Assembly (NCBI GenBank): GCA_016432725.1
Contig: JACJDG010000003.1
Coordinates: 5,858,001 to 5,922,000, forward strand
Reading direction: 5' to 3'
Origin: Streptomyces sp. DHE7-1
GTDB taxonomy: Bacteria > Actinomycetota > Actinomycetes > Streptomycetales > Streptomycetaceae
Length of the DNA stretch: 64,000 bases
Below are positions 17,522-27,632 of this stretch, one piece after another. Positions within the stretch are counted from its first letter, which is position 1. Every line of letters starts with the position of its first letter. The translations under genes were made by a program, and so were the position numbers. Under the pieces are notes generated by a model. The model did not search any database. It had not been told where the DNA came from and saw nothing but the letters and a program-made list of their open reading frames with translations.

Positions 17522-18863
17522 GCACCCTCGCCAACCAACTCGCCGCCGCGGAACGGGAGCAGGTCGCCCGTGCCATCCGTCTCCTGCTGGCCCGGCCCTG
17601 CTGACCGAGGCCGCCGACCCGGCCGGTTTCGAACTCGTACGCCGCCGTCGCGAGCCGCTGGCCCAGTGGTTCGACTACACCTGCGGCTGGAGCCTGGTGG
17701 TGGAACCGCGCCGCGGCTACGCCCGCCTCACCAAGGTCCGCGCCGACCCGGACGGCTCCCGCCCGGCTCGCAGGGCGCGCTCCGGCCGGGCCCCGTTCGA
17801 CCGCAGGCGTTACGTGCTGCTGTGCGTGACCGCCGCCGAGCTGCTGTCCATGCCGATGACGACCATCGGCATGCTCGCCGACCGTGTCGTGCAGGCCACG
17901 TCCGCCGACCGGGCGTTGTCCGCGTTCGACCCGGTGCACAAGCCGGAGCGGATGGCGTTCGTCGACGTCCTGAAACTGCTGGAGTCCCACGACGTGCTGC
18001 GCGCGGTCGACGGGACCACCGAGGCCTACGTCGAGTCCGCCGGGGCGAAGGTCCTCTACCGGGTGGACACCACGCTGCTGATGCGGCTGCCCGCCGCGCC
18101 CGTCGGCGCCTCCCGACTCGCCGTACCCCCGGACGAGGTGCCCGCGCGGTTCGGGGAACTCCTCACCGGTCTGGTGCGGGAGCGCCGCTACGGCGGCGCG
18201 GTTGCCGACGGCACGGCGGAGGAGCCGCACGGCGAGAGAGCCGCCACGGACGCGCAGCGCAACCTGAGGCTGCGCCACTCGGTGCTGCGCCGCCTCTTCG
18301 ACGACCCCGTGCTGTACCGGACGGACCTGACCGACGACGAGCTGGCGTACGTCACTTCCCTGACCGGACGCCAGATCCTGCGCCGCTCGGTCGAGCAGGC
18401 CGGTTTCCTGCTGGAGGAACGAGCCGAGGGCTTCCTGCTCGTGGACCCGGACGGGCTGGCCACCGATGTCCGCTTCCCCGACGACACGTCCACCGCCCGG
18501 GTCGCCGCGCTGCTCCTCCTGGAGCCGCTGTGCGCCGTGCCCGTCGGACTGCTGCCCGAGCAGCTAGCCGAGGCCGGAGCGGATCTGCTGCGGCGCTTCC
18601 CGAGGTGGGCCAGGGCGTACCAGTCCGAGGACGGCGCGGCCCGGCTGTCCGACGACGCCGTACGCGTCCTGCGTGACGTCGGCCTCGCCCGCCGGGCCGG
18701 GGACCGTGTCGTGGCGTGCCCGGCCGCCTACCGCTACCGCCTGACGGAGACGACGAGTTCGGACCGGGACGACAAGCCCGGACCGGAGTGGGACGCCACC
18801 TCCCACCAGGCGGCGCGCGGCCCGGCGGCCGAGGGCGTCGCCGCAGAAGGAGACGAGCAGTGA
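17518..18863 (+). CDS. jetB: Wadjet type II component JetB (TIGR02678/DUF2398 family), one frameshift
   Basis: About 448 residues. It starts MSTLANQLAAAEREQVARAI, then, after a break at 17595-17599 (CGGCCCTG for CGGCCCCTG), continues LLTEAADPAGFELVRRRREP, LAQWFDYTCGWSLVVEPRRG and winged-helix-like LRHSVLRRLFDDPVLYRTDL. This is the TIGR02678/DUF2398 family. By family it is the KITE (MukE-like) partner that binds JetA and the SMC heads. Its stop overlaps the jetC GTG by 4 bp (18860-18863). Codon use is like the rest of the operon. Confidence 0.85.
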
Positions 18864-21800
18864 GCGTGACAGAGCTTCCCTTCCCGCGGCGGCCGGAGCC
18901 CACCGAACCGGCCGTGGCAGGGGCCGCCCGAGCGGCGGCTGCCGTCGGCAGCCGCTGGCAGCCCCACCGCGCCGGCATCCTCAACGTCTGGCGCTACTAC
19001 GACGAGACGTTCACCTTCCACCAGGGCCGCCTGCTGCTGCGCGGCCAGAACGGTTCGGGCAAGTCCAAGGCCCTGGAACTGCTCCTGCCGTTCCTCTTCG
19101 ACGCCAGCCTCCGCCCCAACCGCCTGTCCACGTTCGGCGGTTCGGAACGCACCATGCACTGGAACCTGCTGGGCGAGGGCGCCTCCGGCAAGACCCGCGT
19201 CGGATACGTGTGGATGGAGTTCCGTCGCGTCGGCGACGACGGCACCGAGCGGTGGTTCGGCTGCGGGGCCCGCCTGCAGGCGAGCGTGCACACCAGCGCG
19301 GTGCACGCCGACTACTTCACCACCGGCTCCAGAATCGCCCACCCCGGCGGTGTGCCCCTCGTCAACGAGGCGGGACAGCCACTGACCCGGGCCGCCCTCG
19401 CCGAAGCCCTGCGCGACCGCGGCGACGTCCATGTCTCGGCCACCGACTACCGCACGGCCGTACGGCGTGAACTCTTCGCGGGGATGGGGGAGCAACGATA
19501 CGAGTCGCTGCTGTCCGCGCTGCTCCAGCTGCGTCAGCCCAAACTGTCGGAACGGCTCGACCCGTCCCTGCTCTCCACCCTGCTGTCCCGTGCCCTGCCC
19601 CCGCTGGGCGAGGGGAGATCGCCGAACTCGCCGAGGGCTTCGAGCGGCTCGACCGGCAGCGCGAACACCTCAGGCGGCTCGACGAGGAGGTGACGGCCGC
19701 CGAGACCGTCGCGTCCCGGCAGCGTGCCTACGCGCGGCGGGTCCTGCGTGCGAGTTCCGCCGCGCTCATCTCGGCCACGACCGACATGGACAACCTCACC
19801 AGGGTCGCCCGCCAGAGCGCCGAGGAGCTCGAACAGGCGCTGGCGGAACGACGGTCGGCCCAGGCCCGGCGCGAGGAACAGGAGCTGCGCGCGCGTGCGC
19901 TGGACGAGACCGTCGAGGGCCTGCGCGAGAGTGACGCGTACCGGAAGGGCGAGGAACTCGACCGGCTCCGCCGCCGCACCGAAGACGTGGCGGCCGCCGC
20001 CGAAAGGCAGCGAGCAGTCGCCCAGGACGCTCAGGCCCGGTCGGAGGAGGACCAGCGGCACGCCGACGAGGCCGCGGACCAGGCCCGCATACTCGGCGAG
20101 CACTCGCGCGAAGCCGCCGGGGAAGCACACAGAGCGGCCCGGGCAGCAGGGCTGGAATCCATCCACCACGAGGTGGGGACGGTCCTAGAAGCGGATCCCG
20201 CGGTGGCCCGCCCCCACATCGCGGGACGCGACGAGGGCGGCGGCCCGCGCACGACGAGCGAGAACGGCGCGCGACAAGCCCGTCGGCTGCTGCGTGGCGC
20301 GGACACCGCCCGACGGCAGCAGGTCACCCTCGTCACCGAGGCGATCGACGAGCATGATCGCGCCGTACGCGACCGAGGCGCCACCGAGGAACTGCTGGAC
20401 GAGGCCCGCACCCGTCTCGCGGAGGCGATCGCCCGGCGGGACGAGGCGTCCGCCGCCTGGGACGACGCCCTCGCCGCACAGGTGGAACGCCTGCTCGCCT
20501 GGGCCGAGGACTGCACGGAACTGCGCATCACCGACCTCGACGCACTCGCTGCCACAGCAGCGGCGGAGGCCGAGGCGACGGCGCTGACCGAAGCCACCGC
20601 GCGCCCGCTGGAACAGGAGATCGCCGAGGCGGAGGCCACCACCTGGGCCGCACGCCAGGGCCTGCGGGACGAGCGGAGCCGACTGGAGGAGCAGCTACGA
20701 CGGCTGAGCGGTGAAACAGACCTGCCGCCTGCGCCCCCGCCCACCCGCACCACCGTCCGTACGGCGACGGCAGGAGCACCCCTGTGGCGGTTGGTCGCCT
20801 TCCGTGAAGGCGTCCCGCTCCCCGTCCAGTCCGCGGTGGAGGCCGCACTGGAGGCGTCGGGTCTCCTGGACGCCTGGGTCAGTCCCTACGACGGCATCAC
20901 GCTGCCGGGTCACGACACGCGCGCCGAGGCCGCCCTGGCCGCGACCGCCGCGGGGCCCAGCCTGCTGCAGGTACTGCGGCCCGAGGAGGACATCCCCGTC
21001 CCGGCCGACACCGTGACCCGCATCCTCGCAGGCATCGCCTACGGCCCCACTCTGCCGGGCGGGCACCCCGCGGCCGTCTCCGCCGACGGCGCATGGCGTC
21101 TCGCGCTCGTCACCGGGACGTGGAGCAAGCCGGAACCCGCCCACATCGGCGCCCTGGCACGTCAGCGGGCCAGGCAGCGCATGATCGGCGAACTGACCGA
21201 CCGCATCGGCGAGACGAACGCCTCCCTCGCCGCACTCGACGACCGGCTGCGCGGCCTCGCCGCCCGCCGCGCCCGGCTGGACGCCGACCGGTCTGCCCGC
21301 CCCGACCACCGGGAACCCGACGCACGGCGGCGCGACCGGGACCGCGCAGAGGACGCAGTGGCGGCTCGGGACGACGCCGTGCGTGACGTCGCCGCTCGTC
21401 TGGCGCGGTGCGAGAGGGAGGTGGCGGGCACTCTGCGCACGCTCGACCGACGAGCCGCCGAACACGGACTGCCCACCGACCGCGCCCGGTTGCGTACGCT
21501 CTCCGACGCCATCGACCGGTTCCGGGACACCGCTGACAGTTGGGTGGACGCCCGGCTCGCCGCGACCGCCGCCACCGACCAGTCCCGCGATCGGGCCGCC
21601 CAGGCGGCCCGATCGCGCCGGACCGCAGAGGAACGCGCCGAGGACGCGGCCGCCACCGAAGCGGAGGCAACGGGGCTGAAAGCGCGCCTGGAGGCGGTGG
21701 AAGCCACCGTCGGCGCGGACTACCGGCAGATCGTCGCACGCCTCGCCGAGGCGCGCGCCGAGCTGCGCAGCTGCCGCGAGGAGGCCGGCCGGGCCGCCGA

Positions 21801-22996
21801 ACTCCTGCTGCGCCTGGAAGGACAGGTCGGAGAACTGCGGGCCACCAGCGGCCAGGACGCCGAACGACGGGAACAGGCCGCCGCGACCAGGGACGCAGCG
21901 GCGCGCCGGTTCCGGCACCTGTGTCTGGCCGGGCTGGCCGAGGACGCCGGCATCCCACCGGCACTCGACGCCGGGGACGGCACCAAGGCCACCTTGGAGG
22001 CCGCCCGCGCCACGGCGGCGAGGTGGCCGGACCTCCCGCACGCCCCACGCAACCTGGGCGACGCCGCGACCCGCCTGTCCGAAGCGGTCCACGAGGCCCG
22101 CCAGCGCCTCGGCACCCGTGCCGACCTGGATCTGGAACCCGACGACGACATCCAGCTCTTCACCGCCACCCTGGACGGCGTACGGGTGGGGCGACGGGCC
22201 TGCTCAGCACGCTCACCCAGGAGCGGGACCGCAGCCGGGACGACATCACGGCCGCCGAGCGGCGCCTGTTCGACCAGATCCTCACGGGCGACATCCGCCG
22301 CCACCTCGCGGCCCGCATCCGCCAGGCCGGTGAACTCGTCGACCGCATGAACGGGCACCTGGAGCGGGTCCGCACCGCCTCCAACGTCGCCGTCCAACTC
22401 GTCTGGGACGTCCGCCCGGACCTTCCGGACAGCACCCGTACCGCCCGTCAGCTGCTGCTCAAGGACCCCGGCCGGATCACCGAGAGCGACCGGGAGGCGT
22501 TGCACGTCTTCTTCCGCGCCCGCATCGAGGAGGCCAAGGGCGGTGTAACGGCCGCGAGCTGGGAGGAACAGCTCGGCGAGGTACTCGACTACACCGCCTG
22601 GCACCGTTTCACCGTCCGCCTCGACCGGGCGAACGGGACCGGCTGGCAGCCGCTGACCAAGAAGCTGCACGGCGCGCTCTCCGGCGGAGAGAAGGCCATC
22701 GCACTGCACCTGCCCTCTTCGCCGCCGTCGCCGCCCACTACGAGGCCGTGCCCCTGGCACCCCGGCCGATCCTCCTGGACGAGGTCTTCGTCGGAGTCGA
22801 CACGGTCAACCGCGGACAGGTCTTCGCGCTGCTCACCGCCCTCGACCTGGACCTCATGGTCACCTCCGACCACGAATGGTGCACCTACGGCGAACTGCCC
22901 GGCATCGCCGTCCACCAACTCCTCACCGGCGGGGACGACGACGCGGTCACCAGCGCCCGCTTCGTCTGGAACGGCGTCGACCTGGAGGTGGAATGA
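18860..22996 (+). CDS. jetC: Wadjet type II SMC-like ATPase JetC (TIGR02680), three frameshifts
   Basis: Condensin-like motor of about 1,380 residues when repaired. The N-terminal head contains Walker A LLLRGQNGSGKSKALELLLP, two long Ala/Arg/Glu-rich coiled coils (about 19690-20700 and 21160-22090) flank a hinge-like globular part (WRLVAFREGVPLPVQSAVEA), and the C-terminal head has the ABC signature LSGGEKAIALHL and Walker B PRPILLDEVFVGVD. The frame breaks at 19611-19616, 22189-22193 and 22713-22716, each restored by one G or C; after the last, LFAAVAAHYEAVPLAPRPIL runs through. The GTG start overlaps jetB; the stop overlaps the jetD ATG (ATGA at 22993). It extrudes DNA loops and hands circular DNA to JetD in studied systems. 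Confidence 0.88.
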
Positions 22997-24343
22997 CCAG
23001 CGCCGACGCGACGGTCCCCACGGGACCGGCCCCGGGCGAGGCCACCCTGCGCCGCCCCGAACTCCGCCCCTCTGGGACACGCTCCACAGCCGCCTCTCCT
23101 CCGGCCGCCCCGTCACACGGGTGCGCCTCGGACCGCTCGACGACACCCAGCGCGAGGCACTCGCCGACCTCCTGGGCCTCGACCGTCTGCCGGACGCACG
23201 CCCCTCCGTCCCCCTGACCCGCCTGGAAGAGGCCGTCACCGAACTCTCCGGCCGCACCGTACGAGAAATCGTCAGCGAACTGGTCGGCCCCCTCGGCGAC
23301 AGAGCCGGCGAGCGGCGTCGTCAGAGGGACGAGCGGGCCGAGCTGTGGACCTGGCTGGCCAGGCACGAGACGGTGAGGGCCCAGCCGGCGCTCTCCGACT
23401 GGGCCGCCACCTGCCGGGCAGCCGGCGTGGTCGCCGGCTCGGCGGAGCACACCCGCACGCTGCTCACGGACGCGCTCAAGGTGCTCGCCGCACTGCCCGG
23501 CCAGGCAGAACCCCTGCCCGTCTTCGCCGCCCGGGTCCTGAGCGGCCGAGCGCACGCACTCGACGACGGCACACCCCTGTCCGCACTCGTCCTGCGCGCC
23601 CTGGTGACCGTGTACGACACCGTCCCTCCGCAGTCCGCCGCGGAACGGCGTGCCCTGTGGACCCGCGCGGGTGTCGCCGACGACGAGCTGTCCGCCACCG
23701 TCCTCGTCGGCGGTCTGCGCCCCGTCGGCGACGGCCTGCTCGCCCGGGTGGCCACAGCGTGCACAGAGGTCGGTCAGGCCACCAGCCTGACCCTCGCCCA
23801 TGTCCGGTATCCGGGCGAATTCATCCTTTCCGAGGCCCCTGAATCCGTCGTCCACGTCGTGGAGAACCCCAGCATCCTGGCGCTGGCCCTACGCCGCTTC
23901 GGTCCCTGCTGCCCGCCTCTCGTCTGTACGTCCGGCTGGCCCAACAGCGCCGCGATCCAGCTCCTGCGCATGCTCGCGGACCACGGCGCGGCTCTTCGCT
24001 ACCACGGTGACTTCGACGGCGAGGGCATCCGCATCGCCGCGTACGTCCTGGACAAGACGTCGGCGCGGCCCTGGCGCATGACGGCAGCGGACTATCGTGC
24101 CGCGGTCGCCAGCAGCCCGCACGGTCCTCAGCCGGGCGCATCACCGAGGCACCGTGGGACCTTGAGCTGGCCGAGGTCATGGCGGAGCACGATACGGCCG
24201 TGGTCGAGGAACTGGTGGCTGAAGTGTTGTTGAAAGACCTCGCTGATGTGGCTCAGCAGAGGCGTCCCCTGGCTGGCCGTGACGCTCTATTGACGCTCCG
24301 AGCGGCTGAGAGGCCGTTCGGAGCGTCCGCGAACATCCGCTGA
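22993..24343 (+). CDS. jetD: Wadjet type II nuclease JetD (TIGR02679/DUF2399), two frameshifts
   Basis: Effector of the operon, about 450 residues when repaired. After MTSADATVPTGP the frame breaks at 23067-23070 (CCCC for CCCCC), then DTLHSRLSSGRPVTRVRLGP and the DUF3323-like N-terminal domain follow. The C-terminal DUF2399 Toprim-like domain shows VVHVVENPSILALALRRFGP (metal-binding Glu) and YHGDFDGEGIRIAAYVL (Asp-x-Asp pair). A second break at 24132-24136 (GGGCGC for GGGCCGC) leads to ITEAPWDLELAEVMAEHDTA and a stop at 24341. Topoisomerase VI-like JetD proteins cut closed circular DNA. The final codons lie over a 15-bp hairpin at 24292-24327. Confidence 0.86.
24280..24298. repeat. TGACGCTC-N3-TGACGCTC motif, copy 2
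   Basis: TGACGCTC, TAT, TGACGCTC, located in the last codons of jetD and running into the hairpin at 24292. Confidence 0.6.
24292..24327 (+). terminator. 15-bp hairpin ending the Wadjet operon
   Basis: GACGCTCCGAGCGGC (24292-24306) pairs with GCCGTTCGGAGCGTC (24313-24327), one G-T pair, around a TGAGAG loop. It overlaps the predicted jetD C-terminal codons and has no T tract. The following 24344-24530 holds no gene I can support. Confidence 0.6.
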
Positions 24344-24535
24344 CCTGAAATTGGTGCCTGTCCACCAGCGAGCAAGTCCCGGCTCCCCATACCCCACCTC
24401 GGCGCCGACTGGGATGTGTCAGGCGGGACCTGTGCGAGCGGCGGGCAGCGTCCAGGGCTGTCGTCTGGTGTTCTGCCCGTTTAGCCAGGATGACTCAGCG
24501 GCACGGCCCCCGAGTGCGACGGACATACATCGTTG

Positions 24536-24561
24536 TGGTACATACGCTAGTCTTGGTACAT
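24536..24561 (+). promoter_or_regulatory. direct-repeat operator of the toxin-antitoxin pair
   Basis: TGGTACAT occurs at 24536-24543 and 24554-24561, 18 bp apart (under two helical turns), and the related ACATACAT lies just upstream. The second copy overlaps the first ATG of the antitoxin gene, as expected for autoregulation by a ribbon-helix-helix dimer. Confidence 0.5.
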
Positions 24562-24814
24562 GTCGATGAAGCGCACCAACGTCTACGCTGACCCGGAAGA
24601 CCTCGCGATCATCAAAGAGGCTGCGAAGCGGCGCGGTATCAGCGAGGCAGAGATCATCCGCCAGGGCATCCATCTAGCGGCCATGGCCAACCGGGTATGG
24701 GAGGAGCCTCTGTTCTCCCGCACCTTCCGGGGAGCGGGACGCACTCCCGGTAAGCCTGACGTACGTGACGCTGTCGCCGACGCGGTGCGCCGCGAGACCG
24801 GGACCGCTGCGTGA
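24560..24814 (+). CDS. ribbon-helix-helix (CopG/VapB-type) antitoxin
   Basis: 84 residues: MSMKRTNVYADPEDLAIIKE opens the RHH beta-strand and helix, with KRRGISEAEIIRQGIHLAAM completing the fold, then a disordered C-terminal tail (GAGRTPGKPDVRDAVADAV) of the kind that wraps the toxin. An ATG at 24566 (MKRTNVY) is equally possible and would leave the operator repeat outside the gene. The stop overlaps the toxin GTG by 4 bp. It should neutralise the PIN toxin and repress its own promoter. Confidence 0.82.
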   Translation: MSMKRTNVYADPEDLAIIKEAAKRRGISEAEIIRQGIHLAAMANRVWEEPLFSRTFRGAGRTPGKPDVRDAVADAVRRETGTAA

Positions 24815-25254
24815 TCGTCGTCATCGCGGACACCTCCGGGCTGCTTGCTGCGCTCGACTCCGCCCACCCCGAGCACCAAGCGTCGAACGAAGCCATCATG
24901 GCTGCCGGGCTCCTGGTGATGTCCCCGCTGCTGCTCGCGGAGATCGACCACGTCGCCACGCGCGAGCTCGGCCGTGAAGCGGCCCTCAGCGCGGTCGACG
25001 ACATCCGCCACTGGGTGCGACGAGGCCGTGTCGTTCTGCCCGGGATCACGGAGGATCACCTGGGTGTCGCCCAGTCGGTGCGCGCCCGTTATCGCGACTT
25101 GGACCTGGACCTCGCGGACGCGGTGAACGTGGCCCTTGCCGCCGAGTACGACACCGACGCGGTACTCACGCTCGACCGGCGCGATTTTCGGGCCGTGCGT
25201 CCATTGGGCCGGCACAAGGTGTTCCGGGTACTGCCCGACGACCTGCCGATCTGA
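24811..25254 (+). CDS. PIN-domain (VapC-type) ribonuclease toxin
   Basis: 147-residue PIN-fold nuclease. The acidic metal-binding set is visible: Asp in IADTSGLLAAL, Glu in LLLAEIDHVA, Asp in DLDLADAVNVALA, and Asp in LTLDRRDF. VapC toxins cleave tRNA or rRNA; the target here cannot be read from sequence. The GTG start at 24811 overlaps the antitoxin stop. It lies just inside the right island boundary, where toxin-antitoxin pairs commonly stabilise mobile DNA. Confidence 0.85.
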   Translation: MIVVIADTSGLLAALDSAHPEHQASNEAIMAAGLLVMSPLLLAEIDHVATRELGREAALSAVDDIRHWVRRGRVVLPGITEDHLGVAQSVRARYRDLDLDLADAVNVALAAEYDTDAVLTLDRRDFRAVRPLGRHKVFRVLPDDLPI

Positions 25255-25299
25255 ATTCGAAGGGTGTCTGGCTGTGTCGTCTGTCGGATTCCGTCGGTG

Positions 25300-25318
25300 T
25301 GACGCTCGTATGACGCTC
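25300..25318. repeat. TGACGCTC-N3-TGACGCTC motif, copy 3
   Basis: TGACGCTC, GTA, TGACGCTC, 80 bp inside the right att-like repeat. It mirrors copy 1 near the left edge in the same orientation. Confidence 0.6.
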
Positions 25319-25397
25319 GCGGCCCTGGCGGACTCCCTGGTGAAGTGGGCAACTCCACCGGACCTGCAGTTTCCCGGATGCGGTTCCGGCCGACATC

Positions 25398-25460
25398 TTT
25401 CCGATGACGCATCACGTGGAGTGCGTGGCGATTCTGGAGCCTGCTGCAAAGGGGCTCTGA
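25398..25460. repeat. att-like direct repeat, right (displaced methyltransferase 3' end)
   Basis: Would encode FPMTHHVECVAILEPAAKGL and a stop, but there is no gene before it. It differs from the left copy at eight or so positions, several silent, which suggests the two ends came from different lineages. The rest of 25255-25753 carries no gene I can support, only this repeat, motif copy 3 and presumably the RNase J promoter. Confidence 0.8.
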
Positions 25461-25753
25461 GCTGCTACTTGGCAGAATCCTCACGCTCGGTGTCAGGAAG
25501 TCTCATCCTCTAGGATCCCCGCAGCCCGGGCCGTCGGCACGGAAGCAAGGAATCCGGGCTCGGGCGTCCTACCGCACCTCCCCAGCGGTGGCGTGGGCTG
25601 TTGCCTCGGTCGCACGCACCCTGGGGCTGAGAGCGCGTTCCGGCCGGGCCGTGAAAGACCGCGTCGTGGTCCGAGGCCCTGAGCGGCTGGTAGGAGGAAG
25701 AGATCGCACAGGTAAGGGATCACCCCGTCCCGCTCTCCGGGTACCGTCAGGGT

Positions 25754-27439
25754 ATGAGTCATCCGCACCCCGAACTGAAAGCCGCCCCACCCCTTCCCGA
25801 AGGAGGGCTGCGGGTCATCGCCCTGGGCGGCCTGGGTGAGATCGGCCGCAACATGACCGTCTTCGAGCACGCGGGCAAGCTGCTCATCGTCGACTGCGGC
25901 GTGCTGTTCCCCGAGGAGACCCAGCCGGGCGTGGACGTGATCCTGCCGGACTTCACCTCGATCCGGGACCGGCTGGACGACATCGTGGCCGTGGTCCTCA
26001 CCCACGGCCACGAGGACCACATCGGCGGCGTGCCCTACCTGCTGCGCGAGCGGTCCGACATTCCACTCGTCGGCTCCAAGCTGACGCTGGCGTTCCTGGA
26101 GGCCAAGCTCAAGGAACACGGCATCCGGCCGCGTACGGTGCGGGTGCGGGAGGGTGACCGGCGCGGCTTCGGGCCCTTCGACTGCGAGTTCGTGGCGGTC
26201 AACCACTCCATCCCGGACAGCCTCGCGGTCGCGATCCGAACCCGGGCCGGGATGGTGCTGCACACCGGCGACTTCAAGATGGACCAGTTCCCTCTCGACG
26301 ACCGCATCACCGATCTGCGCGCCTTCGCCCGTCTCGGCGAGGAGGGCGTGGACCTGTTCCTCACCGACTCCACCAACGCCGAGGTACCCGGCTTCACCAC
26401 CTCCGAGCGTGAGCTGAACCCTGCGATCGAGCAGGTGATGCGCACCGCGCCGCGCCGGGTCATCGTCTCCAGCTTCGCCAGCCACGTGCACCGCATCCAG
26501 CAGGTCCTGGACGCCGCCCACCAGCACGGCCGTAAGGTCGCCTTCGTCGGCCGGTCGATGGTCCGTAACATGGGCATCGCCCGTGACCTGGGCTATCTGA
26601 AGGTCCCGTCCGGTCTGGTCGTGAGCACGAAAGAGCTGGAGAAGCTCCCGGACCACAAGATCACTCTGGTGTGCACCGGTTCCCAGGGCGAACCCATGGC
26701 CGCGCTGTCACGCATGGCCAACCGCGACCACATGATCCGCATCGGCAAGGGCGACACCGTCCTGCTCGCCAGCTCCCTCATCCCCGGCAACGAGAACGCC
26801 ATCTACCGGGTGATCAACGGACTCACCCGGTGGGGCGCCCACGTGGTCCACAAGGGCAACGCCAAGGTGCACGTCTCGGGACACGCCAGCGCCGGCGAAC
26901 TCGTCTACTGCTACAACATCGTCAAGCCCCGCAACGTGATGCCCGTGCACGGCGAATGGCGCCACCTGCGGGCCAACGGCGACCTCGCCATCCGTACCGG
27001 TGTCGACCCCGAACGGGTCGTCATCGCCGAGGACGGCGTCGTCGTCGACCTGGTCGACGGGCGCGCCGCCGTCACCGGCAAGGTCCCCGCCGGCAACGTC
27101 TACGTGGACGGCATGGAAGTGGGCGGCGCGACCGAAGCGTCCCTCAAGGACCGCCTCACCCTCGCCGCCGAGGGCGTGGTCACGGTGGTGGCGATCGTCG
27201 ACGCCGACACCGGCGCCCTCGCCGAGGCCCCGGACTTCCTGGCCCGGGGATTCGTGCACGACGACGCAACCTTCGAGCCGGTCATCCCCGTCATCGAGAA
27301 GACCCTGGCCACCGCGGCCGAGGAAGGCGTCGGGGACGCGCGCCAGCTCGAACAACTCCTCGCCCGTGCCGTGGCGAACTGGGCGTTCCGCACCTATCGC
27401 CGCAAGCCGCTCATCATCCCCGTCATCATCGACGCCTGA
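25754..27439 (+). CDS. ribonuclease J
   Basis: 561-residue metallo-beta-lactamase/beta-CASP RNase. It starts at the ATG at 25754. LTHGHEDHIGGVPYLLR is the zinc-binding HxHxDH motif; further ligands appear in NHSIPDSLAVAIRT, VLHTGDFKMDQFPLD and LTDSTNAEVPGFT. The beta-CASP part has SSFASHVHRIQQVLDAA, VCTGSQGEPMAALSRMA and VSGHASAGELVYCYN, with the RNase J C-terminal domain after VMPVHGEWRHLRANGDLA. RNase J degrades and processes mRNA with 5'-exo and endo activity. The copy usually seen in Streptomyces lies next to dapA; this isolated one beside stress genes is probably a paralogue. Confidence 0.9.
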   Translation: MSHPHPELKAAPPLPEGGLRVIALGGLGEIGRNMTVFEHAGKLLIVDCGVLFPEETQPGVDVILPDFTSIRDRLDDIVAVVLTHGHEDHIGGVPYLLRERSDIPLVGSKLTLAFLEAKLKEHGIRPRTVRVREGDRRGFGPFDCEFVAVNHSIPDSLAVAIRTRAGMVLHTGDFKMDQFPLDDRITDLRAFARLGEEGVDLFLTDSTNAEVPGFTTSERELNPAIEQVMRTAPRRVIVSSFASHVHRIQQVLDAAHQHGRKVAFVGRSMVRNMGIARDLGYLKVPSGLVVSTKELEKLPDHKITLVCTGSQGEPMAALSRMANRDHMIRIGKGDTVLLASSLIPGNENAIYRVINGLTRWGAHVVHKGNAKVHVSGHASAGELVYCYNIVKPRNVMPVHGEWRHLRANGDLAIRTGVDPERVVIAEDGVVVDLVDGRAAVTGKVPAGNVYVDGMEVGGATEASLKDRLTLAAEGVVTVVAIVDADTGALAEAPDFLARGFVHDDATFEPVIPVIEKTLATAAEEGVGDARQLEQLLARAVANWAFRTYRRKPLIIPVIIDA

Positions 27440-27453
27440 GCCACACCCCGGAA

Positions 27454-27472
27454 GGCGTCCGGGCCGGACGCC
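27454..27472 (+). terminator. hairpin after RNase J gene
   Basis: GGCGTCC (27454-27460) pairs with GGACGCC (27466-27472) around GGGCC, 15 bp after the stop. Confidence 0.55.
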
Positions 27473-27632
27473 GACGTGCAAGAGGTGAAACTCGGCGACG
27501 AGTCGTTCCTGATGTCCAGCCTCATCACCGGCCCACCGGGTCGGCCCGTACGAAGCGGGCCCGGGTTTCGCCCGGACGTGTCCATGGGCGGCCCTGTGGC
27601 GGGAGCGCTGCGCCGGGCATCCCGCAGCGCCT

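Noticed and set aside
18860..22996. Programmed frameshifting in jetC
   Set aside because: No slippery heptamers; the same type of one-base loss occurs in unrelated genes including dut.
14386..25397. Integrase, transposase or replication genes in the island
   Set aside because: None recognised; mobility is inferred only from the terminal repeats.
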